From assembly GCA_012511995.1 (NCBI GenBank), contig JAAZFA010000416.1, forward strand, positions 1 to 6,282: DNA of 6,282 nucleotides, given 5' to 3'. Shown here piece by piece: positions 1-5,920 of the stretch. The DNA comes from Thermoproteota archaeon. Its GTDB lineage: Archaea > Thermoproteota > Bathyarchaeia > Bathyarchaeales > Bathycorpusculaceae. The position numbers and the translations under genes are program-made. The notes beneath the pieces were generated by a model. That model saw nothing but the letters and a program-made list of their open reading frames with translations. It was not told the origin of the DNA and did no database searches. How positions within the stretch are numbered: the stretch's first letter is position 1; the number at the start of each line of letters is the position of its first letter.

Positions 1-1220
1 AATACCAGCGCTAAGCATGCAAATGTAACCGCCACTGTTACCCTATAGATGTTTGTCGCGGTCATCCGTTTGCCCACAAGTCGCTTCAAAGTAATGTTAA
101 AGATTCTGCCACCATCAAGAGGGTAGATTGGTAATGCATTAAAGATTGCCAAGTTGAAATTAACAAACCACACCCAGAAGAGAAAATTGGCAATTATCGA
201 CCAACTTGAACCTATAGGGCTATTGTAGAATTGGGATAGAGTGTCTGAGAATGGGATGTAACCTGAAGCTAATGTAGGCGGAACGATGTATATAGGCAGG
301 CGCTCGATCGAGAAATTGTTATAATTAGTTAATATTTCCTGCGTTTGTAGGTTGTATACGGTGATTCCCATTGCCGTACGGTTCTCAAATGCTGTAAGGT
401 TTACTGTATAAGTATATTGGTGCTGCCAAGAATCACCGCGCCACACAGTAACCGCCACCAAATCACCCGCAGTCTTGTTATCCAAAAAAGAGCGCAGTTC
501 AGCGGAGGTACCAATAGAAACGTTGTCAATTGAAACTATGACGTCATTAGGCAGCAATCCAGCAGTATCTGCAGGCATATCACCAGTAACACTGCTAACG
601 TATATGCCATTGACATTAGAAGTTAAACCGCCAACTAATAAGATGAGACAAATAAGGCAAACAGCACCAACAATCATGTTTCCCCCGACGCCTGCAGCCA
701 TTACCTTTAACGAAGGTTTGGCTTTTGCAGTCTTAAGCTGTTCCTCATCAACATCCACAAAAGCACCAATGGGAATAATTAAAAAGAATAACAAACCACT
801 GGATTTCACTCTAAAGCCATTGCTCCGAGCTATTATACCATGAGCACCTTCGTGGATTATAATAGCTAAAACGATAGCTACCCAGCCATAAATTATTGGT
901 AACATAGGGTTGATGCCGGGCAATAACAAAACTGAACCTACACCTAACTCTCTGACTGTGTGACCAACCGCTGGATTATTTATTAAACCGACAAGACTCA
1001 TTGTGATTAAGTAGAGTGCCAATCCAGCGACCAAGGGCACCAGAGCAAGGAAAAACCAACCAAGGTATTTAGCTCCACGAGTGGCACCCAACTTATCGAA
1101 TATAAATCCAAACCGTTTAGTCCTCAGAGTCAGCAGAGGAAAACTGAATTCAACTGCCACCTCAGGTTTAGGTTTCACCGATTGAGTTTGTGGGGTTTGC
1201 TCTGGACTATTTTGCTCCAA
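1..1220 (-). CDS. Site-2 protease-like zinc metalloprotease (M50), 3' end cut off by window
   Basis: Intramembrane metalloprotease of the site-2 protease family, expected to cut transmembrane segments of membrane-bound regulators or leftover signal peptides. I translated 406 codons by hand from the complementary strand with no stop; the gene runs off the left edge. Visible in order: a short Gln/Pro-rich cytoplasmic N-terminus (1-25), a hydrophobic helix (about 52-80), a helix carrying the zinc motif HEGAH (123-127), further hydrophobic segments (about 141-155 and 171-198) with an AGVGGN motif (176-181), one PDZ domain (about 205-290, with PADTAGL and NDVIVSID), and the second catalytic motif NALPIYPLDGGR (361-372), whose Asp is the third zinc ligand. 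All catalytic residues are present. Start: an in-frame TGA lies just upstream at 1233-1235, and TTG at 1220 is the first usual start codon after it; no clear Shine-Dalgarno is seen. GTG at 1178 is the next option. The substrate is unknown. Confidence 0.93.
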   Translation of the reverse strand, partial: MEQNSPEQTPQTQSVKPKPEVAVEFSFPLLTLRTKRFGFIFDKLGATRGAKYLGWFFLALVPLVAGLALYLITMSLVGLINNPAVGHTVRELGVGSVLLLPGINPMLPIIYGWVAIVLAIIIHEGAHGIIARSNGFRVKSSGLLFFLIIPIGAFVDVDEEQLKTAKAKPSLKVMAAGVGGNMIVGAVCLICLILLVGGLTSNVNGIYVSSVTGDMPADTAGLLPNDVIVSIDNVSIGTSAELRSFLDNKTAGDLVAVTVWRGDSWQHQYTYTVNLTAFENRTAMGITVYNLQTQEILTNYNNFSIERLPIYIVPPTLASGYIPFSDTLSQFYNSPIGSSWSIIANFLFWVWFVNFNLAIFNALPIYPLDGGRIFNITLKRLVGKRMTATNIYRVTVAVTFACLALV

Positions 1221-1272
1221 ATCTGAAATCGCTCAGCCTAAAAACCTGTATCGCCCAACATAAACTTAACGC

Positions 1273-1280
1273 AAAATAAA
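1273..1280 (-). promoter_or_regulatory. Possible TATA element for the M50 protease gene
   Basis: On the minus strand TTTATTTT is preceded by GCGG, which could serve as a BRE-like edge. It lies about 55 bp upstream of the TTG start, so a transcript would begin near 1252 with a leader of about 30 nt. A second A/T-rich element (TAAAATAA, about 1291-1298) lies further upstream. The assignment rests on pattern only; AT-rich intergenic DNA gives such matches by chance. Confidence 0.25.
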
Positions 1281-1409
1281 CCGCTATCCTTATTTTAGCA
1301 TATGTCGATGTTGGAAAACTAATTCGTAAGTAGAGACTTTAATAGTGTTTGAGAAGGAAAAAAGAAAGCTTCACACTAATTAAAACCAGCGTCATCTCTA
1401 AGCGTTTTA

Positions 1410-1504
1410 TTTGGGTTCAATTGACTATATTACACCAGTTATCGGTATTCTCGATATTAGGACAATAAAACTCAACTCAATCATGACTGGTGTTGTCACC
1501 CAAA
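1410..1504. repeat. Nested inverted repeat, possible RNA fold
   Basis: Outer arms TTTGGGT (1410-1416) and ACCCAAA (1498-1504) are fully complementary over 7 bp. Inside them, ACACCAGTTAT (1432-1442) pairs with ATGACTGGTGT (1483-1493) over 11 bp with a single G-T wobble. The two helices share an asymmetric internal loop (15 and 4 nt), and a 40-nt terminal loop follows. A competing small hairpin (TATCG at 1440-1444 with CGATA) lies within it. This could be a structured leader, a small RNA or a coincidence; no known RNA family is recognised and the strand is undecided. Confidence 0.35.
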
Positions 1505-1673
1505 ATACTATTTTTAACCGTTCTAAGTTTATAATCACATTATGTATCAGTAGAACCTATCTACTAAAAAAAGTTTTAAACACGACGGCAGGATAAACCA
1601 AAAGTTTCTCGAAAACAATAGAAAACGTCAGGGTAAATAAGCAACCACACCATAAGAACCCAGGATTTACCGG

Positions 1674-1880
1674 TTGGCAAAAGTAGCACTATTATTAACG
1701 GGGATCATCATAGGTTTAACTGGGTTGATTACCTTAGCATTCTATATTGTCACTATATTTGCACATTCAGCACCTATAGAAATGCGAATGTTTTATGAAT
1801 TAATAGTAGCAACCTGCATAGCCTCGACTGCTTTTTTGGGTTTTCTGTTCATACCCCGTCAGGGAAAACATAGAAATTGA
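1674..1880 (+). CDS. Small two-helix membrane protein of unknown function
   Basis: A 68-residue protein I do not recognise. Residues about 4-30 form one long hydrophobic segment (LLLTGIIIGLTGLITLAF and onward), residues about 43-60 form a second, and a short polar loop with SAPIEMRMF lies between them. The C-terminus is basic (PRQGKHRN), which suggests it faces the cytoplasm. Start: an in-frame TAA at 1653-1655 leaves TTG 1674 as the only usual start before the first hydrophobic segment, and an AGGA at 1662-1665 sits 8 nt upstream as a weak ribosome binding site. Frame and composition (a regular hydrophobic helix pattern, no internal low complexity) support real coding. It lies 150 bp upstream of sepF on the same strand, so a link to the cell envelope or division is possible, but nothing in the sequence shows a function. 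Confidence 0.6.
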   Translation: MAKVALLLTGIIIGLTGLITLAFYIVTIFAHSAPIEMRMFYELIVATCIASTAFLGFLFIPRQGKHRN

Positions 1881-1888
1881 CTGGAAAC

Positions 1889-1906
1889 CGTCTTCTAAAA
1901 AAGACG
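1889..1906 (+). terminator. Small hairpin after the two-helix membrane protein gene
   Basis: CGTCTT (1889-1894) and AAGACG (1901-1906) form a perfect 6-bp stem with a 6-nt loop, 8 nt after the stop codon. No T-run follows, so it is not a classical intrinsic terminator. Archaeal ends usually depend on U-tracts and aCPSF1, so it may instead protect the 3' end, or be chance. Confidence 0.3.
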
Positions 1907-2004
1907 TCTGTTAACATAAACGCAAATTAAATATTACGGTGCTAACAATATAGGCAAAACAAGTCACTAAGAGTTAAAATAAAGAAACGCTTAACTGTAA
2001 CACA

Positions 2005-2012
2005 TTTAATAT
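2005..2012 (+). promoter_or_regulatory. Likely TATA box of sepF, leaderless transcript
   Basis: TTTAATAT ends 19 nt before the sepF ATG. That spacing would put transcription initiation at or very near the start codon. No Shine-Dalgarno is visible between the two (only GAGAG), which agrees with a leaderless mRNA. An alternative A/T element (TTAAAATAA, from 1974) would give a leader of about 30 nt. Confidence 0.4.
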
Positions 2013-2030
2013 CAAGTTGAGAGACCAAAA

Positions 2031-2651
2031 ATGCCGTTCAATCTATTCCATAAAAAGAAACAGCCAGAACAACAAACGTTAACCCAGCCAACGCAAGAAA
2101 CGTCACCAGAGGGAGCATCTGTAGAGCAACCACAAAGTACACAAGAAGCAACGCCGGAACCTACAACAGATGATGGTCAACTAACACAGGAATCAACACC
2201 GGAACCGGCATTAAATGAAGAACAACCACAAGAAAACCAATCACCGCCTCCAGAACAGCAACAAAGCACAACAGCGTCTGAAGAACAAATAAAAGAACAG
2301 GTACAAACAGTTGAAAAAACAGTCGAGCAAAATTCTGGCTCATCTGTTTTACCAGACAAAAGGTACCTAAAAGCCATGCCTCTCAAGGATCTTACAGACG
2401 TAGAAACCGTAAAAAGTGAGGTAATAAATGGCAATATCATTATTTTACGTATTACACCTCTTGCGGGAAAAAGTATTGAAGATGTTAAAACCGCAGTAAA
2501 TGACTTGTTCCAATTTGTAGAATCCATAGACGGTGACATCGCTCGTTTAGGTGAGGAACGTGTCGTCATTTGCCCAAAACCAGTAAGAATATGGCGGGAG
2601 AAGACTCCAGCGCCAGTTTCAAGTAATAAGCCGCTTCCTACAGCAGCCTAA
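2031..2651 (+). CDS. sepF: SepF-like cell division protein, FtsZ membrane anchor, with long linker
   Basis: SepF anchors FtsZ filaments to the membrane at the division site. The 206-residue product has the three-part SepF plan. Residues 1-10 (MPFNLFHKKK) are a short hydrophobic/basic membrane-targeting segment. Residues about 11-108 are a disordered Gln/Glu/Pro/Thr/Ser-rich linker. Residues about 111-189 are the folded SepF domain, recognised by KAMPLKDLTDVETVKSEV, the strand NIIILRITPL, the helix SIEDVKTAVNDLFQFV and the GDIARLGEERVVICPKPVRI ending typical of the family. A short Pro/Ser tail closes the protein. It is longer than the roughly 130-150 residues I expect for archaeal SepF, and the extra length is in the linker, which contains TQE...PE repeats. 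The ATG start is well placed relative to a TATA box at 2005. The gene ends inside the 3' end of the opposing aCPSF1 gene. ftsZ is not in the window. Confidence 0.88.
   Translation: MPFNLFHKKKQPEQQTLTQPTQETSPEGASVEQPQSTQEATPEPTTDDGQLTQESTPEPALNEEQPQENQSPPPEQQQSTTASEEQIKEQVQTVEKTVEQNSGSSVLPDKRYLKAMPLKDLTDVETVKSEVINGNIIILRITPLAGKSIEDVKTAVNDLFQFVESIDGDIARLGEERVVICPKPVRIWREKTPAPVSSNKPLPTAA
2091..2206 (+). repeat. Imperfect triplicated segment in the SepF linker
   Basis: Three related units begin at 2091, 2139 and 2184 (spacing 48 and 45 bp, i.e. 16 and 15 codons), each encoding TQE followed by (T/A/S)(S/T)PE. The last two units match over 23 bp (2139-2161 and 2184-2206) with 3 differences that I can count, all but one at third codon positions or silent-like. 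This fits in-frame duplication that lengthened the linker. Confidence 0.6.
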
Positions 2652-4563
2652 AGGTTTCCAGCGTTGCAGGAACCACTGTGTTTATGCCAACTTTATTATC
2701 TAAGAAATGCCCAAAGTTGAGCGTCTTCTGTTTTTCACCATGCACAACAAAAATACGTTCAGGCTTTGGCGACAAATGAGTCAAATAGTTAACTAATTGC
2801 CGTCTGTCACTGTGCCCGCTGAAGCCTTCGATAGTGCTAATGCCTAGTTTTATGCTAAGTGCAGCCATTTTGCCTTCATTATCCATCATCGTAACTTCGC
2901 CAACACCCTTCTGAACTCGTCTGCCCATGGTACCTTCGATTTGGTAGCTAACGAAAATGATTTGATTGCGTTCATCTGATGCCCAATTCTTAAAGTATTC
3001 AATAACTGGACCGCCTTCAAGCATACCACTGGTTGCTAAGACAATACAAGGTTCACCTTCCATAATGGTGCTGCGCTGGCTTGGGTGTTCGACGATGGTG
3101 AAGTAATCACTCTTGAACGGGTTGACTTCTTCATGTAAAATACTGTGACGCACTTCTCTACCAAGGTATTCTGGATAAGCTGTGTGAATGGCGGTAGCTT
3201 CACTAATCATACCTTCAATGAAAACAGGAGCTTCTCTCATTGCACCACGTTTCATATAACCGTCAATAACAAGCATGATCTCTTGAGCACGTCCAACGGC
3301 TGGAACAGGGATGAGGACCTTTCCTTTTCGTTCTAGTGTTTGGTTGATTGCTTTGGTTATTGCTTCTTCGGCTTCCATCCTGGTGGGGACGACGTCGTCG
3401 GGTCCGCTGTAGGTACTCTCAGTAATAACTGTCTCGATACGTGGAAATTCTGTTGCTGCAGCTTCTAGTAGCATCGTTCGCCCAAATTTATAGTCACCTG
3501 TATAGACGATATTATGCAAACCTTCACCAACATGTAAGTGAGCCATGGATGCACCTAAGATATGCCCAGAGTTATGGAGGGTTAAGCGAATATCAGGAGC
3601 TATGTCAGTAACTACACCGAATCGCAAAGGAATAGTGTGGAGAACGCATTCACGTACATCTTTTTGATCATAGAATGGAGTTATACCCTGCTTGTTAGCG
3701 ACATCAAGGTAGTCTAGTTGCAACATAGTCATTAAGTTAGAGGTGGGTGCAGAACAGTATACTGGACCGTCATAGCCATATTTGTAAAGGAAGGGTACTA
3801 ATCCACAGTGATCAAGGTGCGCGTGACTAATAACAACAGCGTCTAATTGGTCGATTTGGAATTCAGGTGAATCAAATCTTGGGAAAGATTCGAAGCCACG
3901 GTTAGTACCTGGGTGAATACCACAATCCAACATAACACTACTTTCGCGAGTTTTTAGTAGAAAACAAGAACGACCTACTTCCTGCGCACCACCAAGAACG
4001 GTTAAACGTATGTCGCCAACCTCATATATTTTCGGTCTGAATATACGTTCACCGACAGTACGCAAAATTCGCTCACGTTCTTTACTCTCTGAGTGTAAAT
4101 AATGACGCATATGAGTAACAATTTTAGATTTAATTGGGGGACTTCTTAGAACGTGTGGACGCCACTTAGTTTTCTTTATTATCTCTTGAAGTACAGCACC
4201 ATTTCTACCGATTACTAAGCCCGGCTTTTTGGTCTCAATTATAATTTCACCTAAGCTTGGATCGAAATTTATGTCGGTGACTTCAGCTTCAGGTGAGATC
4301 AAATCTTTTGTAACCTTTTCAGCTTCGATCTCGGGCATACGTACAGATGGATCTGGGCGAATAACAATTCTTTTTCGTATAACTCCGACTATTTCTGCTA
4401 CGATACTACTTTGATCGACTAAAACTTCAGGTCGTTTAGTATAAACCGCAAGCATCGGTCCCTCATATTCAATACGAGTAACTTCAGCTTCACGTGGTAC
4501 TTTTTGTAGAATATATTGACTAATTTCTATCTTTTCTTTATCTTTCTCTTGTGTTCGTGCCAC
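2638..4563 (-). CDS. fttA: aCPSF1/FttA: KH-KH-MBL-beta-CASP ribonuclease and transcription termination factor
   Basis: Archaeal homologue of eukaryotic CPSF73, a zinc-dependent endo/5'-exoribonuclease that cleaves nascent RNA at U-rich 3' ends and releases RNA polymerase. The product is 641 residues, normal for the family. Domains: two N-terminal KH-like domains (about 1-70 and 71-145, the second with GRNG at 119-122); metallo-beta-lactamase fold with LDCG (212-215), HAHLDH (247-252), H334 in NSGHILG and D357 in TGDYKF; beta-CASP domain with motif A E382 (ITEST), LATSGML (509-515), motif B H584 (GFSGHSD) and motif C H608 (VVHGE). Every expected metal ligand is present, so it should be active. 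It starts with GTG at 4563, after an AGGAAG ribosome binding site inside the end of psmB. It is 5 bp downstream of psmB, a pairing also known from other archaea, and its TAG lies inside the convergent sepF. Confidence 0.97.
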   Translation of the reverse strand: MARTQEKDKEKIEISQYILQKVPREAEVTRIEYEGPMLAVYTKRPEVLVDQSSIVAEIVGVIRKRIVIRPDPSVRMPEIEAEKVTKDLISPEAEVTDINFDPSLGEIIIETKKPGLVIGRNGAVLQEIIKKTKWRPHVLRSPPIKSKIVTHMRHYLHSESKERERILRTVGERIFRPKIYEVGDIRLTVLGGAQEVGRSCFLLKTRESSVMLDCGIHPGTNRGFESFPRFDSPEFQIDQLDAVVISHAHLDHCGLVPFLYKYGYDGPVYCSAPTSNLMTMLQLDYLDVANKQGITPFYDQKDVRECVLHTIPLRFGVVTDIAPDIRLTLHNSGHILGASMAHLHVGEGLHNIVYTGDYKFGRTMLLEAAATEFPRIETVITESTYSGPDDVVPTRMEAEEAITKAINQTLERKGKVLIPVPAVGRAQEIMLVIDGYMKRGAMREAPVFIEGMISEATAIHTAYPEYLGREVRHSILHEEVNPFKSDYFTIVEHPSQRSTIMEGEPCIVLATSGMLEGGPVIEYFKNWASDERNQIIFVSYQIEGTMGRRVQKGVGEVTMMDNEGKMAALSIKLGISTIEGFSGHSDRRQLVNYLTHLSPKPERIFVVHGEKQKTLNFGHFLDNKVGINTVVPATLETFRLL

Positions 4564-4568
4564 TGTAA

Positions 4569-5213
4569 TTAACTTCCTGCATTAAGCAGTTTAGCTTTTT
4601 CCTCGTCAGTTAGCTCCTTGTAACCATGATCATCTATAACGATAATGTTGTAGTTGTTACCCGAAGCAACATCACGCTTCATTGCTGCATTAACAGCCCG
4701 CGTAATCATCGGCAAAGTCTCAATTATAGACTGCCCTTCCTTATACTTATCCTCCAATATACCATAAGCAATCGGTGATCCAGAACCTGTAGAAACCATT
4801 TTTTCTTCTGTCAAACTGCCATAAGGATCTAGATTGTATACATGTGAACCAGTATCGTCTATACCACCAACTAGAACCTGAGTTGCTAAAGGAATAAAAC
4901 GGTTATTGAAAAGTAAATTCGCTACCAACCTTGCTGCAGAACTAATTGGCATAGGACGATTCATGTTTATCTTATATAAATGAGCGTTAGCAATCAGGAT
5001 ATCAACAACCCGTTGGGCATCAGCAACTGTACCAGCTATAGTCATACCGATGTGGTCATCGATTTTGTAGACTTTTTTTCCAGCTTTATGAGCAACATAG
5101 TAACCCATAGTTACACGTGTATCTGAAGCTAAAATAACGCCATCTTTACAGACGACACCTATTGTAGTTGTACCTTTAAGGACTAATTGGCTAGCTATAT
5201 TATTTTGTGACAT
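4569..5213 (-). CDS. psmB: 20S proteasome beta subunit, N-terminal threonine protease
   Basis: Catalytic subunit of the archaeal 20S proteasome; forms the two inner beta rings and degrades unfolded proteins delivered by PAN-type ATPases. The precursor cleaves itself at KG|TTTIG, exposing the nucleophile Thr1. Counting from that Thr, Asp17 (in LASDTRVTM) and Lys33 (in HKAGKK) fall exactly where the family needs them, and the supporting Ser in GSGSP and Asp/Ser in RDVASG are also present. The remaining beta-subunit landmarks (MTIAGTVADAQ, VGGIDDTGSHVY, SLTEEKMVSTGSGSPIAYG) are intact. Start: I chose ATG 5213, giving a 14-residue propeptide, because a TATA-like TATAAAT lies about 28 bp upstream. 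ATG 5255 would give a 28-residue propeptide and has no visible ribosome binding site. The gene is followed after 5 bp by aCPSF1. No alpha subunit gene is in the window. Confidence 0.97.
   Translation of the reverse strand: MSQNNIASQLVLKGTTTIGVVCKDGVILASDTRVTMGYYVAHKAGKKVYKIDDHIGMTIAGTVADAQRVVDILIANAHLYKINMNRPMPISSAARLVANLLFNNRFIPLATQVLVGGIDDTGSHVYNLDPYGSLTEEKMVSTGSGSPIAYGILEDKYKEGQSIIETLPMITRAVNAAMKRDVASGNNYNIIVIDDHGYKELTDEEKAKLLNAGS
4573..4578 (-). promoter_or_regulatory. Ribosome binding site of aCPSF1 inside the end of psmB
   Basis: On the minus strand AGGAAG lies 9 nt before the GTG start of aCPSF1, overlapping the last codons of psmB. It supports GTG 4563 as the start and suggests that aCPSF1 is translated from the psmB transcript, possibly with coupling across the 5-nt gap. 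Confidence 0.6.
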
Positions 5214-5237
5214 TGTTTTTGTGCTCCCTAAAACTCC

Positions 5238-5244
5238 ATTTATA
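5238..5244 (-). promoter_or_regulatory. Candidate TATA box for psmB, proximal
   Basis: TATAAAT on the minus strand is centred about 28 bp before ATG 5213, the spacing of a leaderless or near-leaderless archaeal transcript. It lies inside the longer reading that begins at ATG 5255, so the two views of the psmB start exclude each other if this is the promoter used. Confidence 0.4.
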
Positions 5245-5290
5245 GGAATGCCCATCCACTAGGAAGTAGCATGATGTAATCTTTCGAAGG

Positions 5291-5310
5291 AATTAATTAA
5301 AGATTTCGCC
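5291..5310 (-). promoter_or_regulatory. Candidate BRE/TATA for psmB, distal
   Basis: On the minus strand GGCGAAAT is followed by CTTTAATTAATT, resembling a purine-containing BRE next to a TATA element. It would start RNA near 5270-5275, giving a short leader before ATG 5255 or about 60 nt before ATG 5213. In the latter case a GGGAG about 10 nt upstream of ATG 5213 could act as ribosome binding site. It could be an alternative promoter for the psmB-aCPSF1 operon. Confidence 0.35.
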
Positions 5311-5484
5311 AAGAATAGGGTTATCTTGGGTTTTAACTTTCAAGTTAATAATCACAAAAGGATGTTTAATAATATATATCATACCGATTTACAATCAAAT
5401 AACACTATCAAATAGTCACTTCTTATTCACACATGATACGTGTTGTTTTGCACCCTTGAGAAACATTAAACAGTAAACATCATA

Positions 5485-5538
5485 AAACTCCTTGGAGTTT
5501 GTCCTTGATATAAATACTAACAACCTCTTCTGGAAGAG
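5485..5538 (+). promoter_or_regulatory. TATA box flanked by two operator-like dyads
   Basis: A strong TATA element (ATATAAATA, 5508-5516) is flanked by two compact inverted repeats. AAACTCC-TT-GGAGTTT lies at 5485-5500, where BRE/TFB would bind, and CTCTTC-TG-GAAGAG lies at 5525-5538, where RNA synthesis should begin (about 25 bp after the TATA centre). The two dyads share the pattern CTyCTkGrAG and their centres are 39 bp apart. This is the arrangement of an archaeal promoter blocked by a dimeric repressor. The winged-helix remnant just downstream makes autoregulation the simplest reading, as inference. Confidence 0.4.
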
Positions 5539-5611
5539 ACAATATGCATAAAATCTAGCAATATATCGAAACACCCGTCAAGTTAGGTCGCACCTCAGTA
5601 CAAACAAGAAG

Positions 5612-5884
5612 TTACATAACATTAATAATACTATAGAAATCGCGTTGAAAAAATATCCACAGCAGCAGACGTTGCACGTAGATGTTTATCGTATTTTACC
5701 AACACTAGAAAAATTGGTTTAATTAGAAAAACCATTACTTCACCAGTAATATATAAAGCCACACCGTTAAAAGAAGGATGCGAAATTCTCTTACAAAGAA
5801 AAAATGAGTATAAATAAACAGAAAAAAAGCTTGGATTTAATGAGTTTGATCTCCGAACACATCAAAACAATAAATGATCAGTAG
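5612..5884 (+). pseudogene. Broken winged-helix transcriptional regulator gene
   Basis: No single frame gives a complete protein, but successive frames join into a small DNA-binding protein. Frame one (to about 5653) ends in TIEIALKK. Frame two (5644-5817, 57 codons, no start codon, stop TAA) continues with ISTAADVARR, then RKIGLIRKTITSPVIYKAT and EGCEILLQRKNEYK, which resembles the helix-turn-helix plus wing of MarR/ArsR-like archaeal regulators. A third frame (to TAG at 5882-5884) could add a C-terminal helix (SLISEHIKTIND). The first junction is an A6 run (5648-5653); one extra A, or a -1 slip there, joins the frames. The segment between DVARR and GLIRK is about 7 residues shorter than usual for a recognition helix, which also suggests decay. 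I find no clear start codon, although a TATA box lies at 5508-5516. A sequencing error in the A run is an alternative for the first break only. Confidence 0.45.
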
Positions 5885-5920
5885 TTCCGAAAGTACTGTG
5901 AACAGTTAACGATAAACAGA

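Larger units (their letters stand above)
1221..1673. other. Intergenic region between divergent genes, no convincing gene
   Basis: This 453-bp stretch separates the leftward M50 gene from the rightward small membrane protein gene. It must hold the promoter of the former and probably that of the latter: a weak TAAATAA lies near 1634-1640. I looked for tRNA-like arms, C/D-box sRNA motifs and coding frames and found none that convinced me. The only structured part is the nested inverted repeat at 1410-1504, listed separately. Confidence 0.6.
5256..5551. other. Intergenic region upstream of psmB with two dyads, no gene
   Basis: AT-rich DNA with stops in all frames. Its left end holds psmB promoter candidates; its right end holds two short inverted repeats around a plus-strand TATA box. 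A 17-codon frame from ATG 5363 (with AAAAGG just before it) is too short to support. Between about 5315 and 5480 I see nothing I can name. Confidence 0.6.

Noticed and set aside
475..843. 122-codon plus-strand frame
   Set aside because: It lies wholly antisense to the M50 protease gene, whose translation shows the full set of catalytic motifs; the plus-strand product has no recognisable features.
1411..1596. 61-codon plus-strand frame with TTG start
   Set aside because: No ribosome binding site and no regular protein pattern. It coincides with the inverted repeat at 1410-1504, which explains part of its base composition; AT-rich intergenic DNA gives such frames by chance.
1221..1673. tRNA or C/D-box sRNA gene
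   Set aside because: GGTTCAA-like text at 1413-1420 suggested a T arm, but no acceptor or anticodon stem pairs around it, and no paired C and D boxes were found.
2161..2569. Two minus-strand frames opposite sepF (60 and 130 codons)
   Set aside because: Cys/Ser/Val-rich shadows of the Gln/Pro-rich linker codons; sepF on the other strand has a clear family match.
3145..3336. 63-codon plus-strand frame
   Set aside because: Antisense to the beta-CASP region of aCPSF1, which is fully conserved.
4229..4414. 61-codon plus-strand frame
   Set aside because: Antisense to the KH region of aCPSF1; Ser/Ile-rich shadow sequence.
5363..5416. 17-codon frame from ATG with AAAAGG before it
   Set aside because: Too short and without features; the purine run is common in AT-rich DNA.
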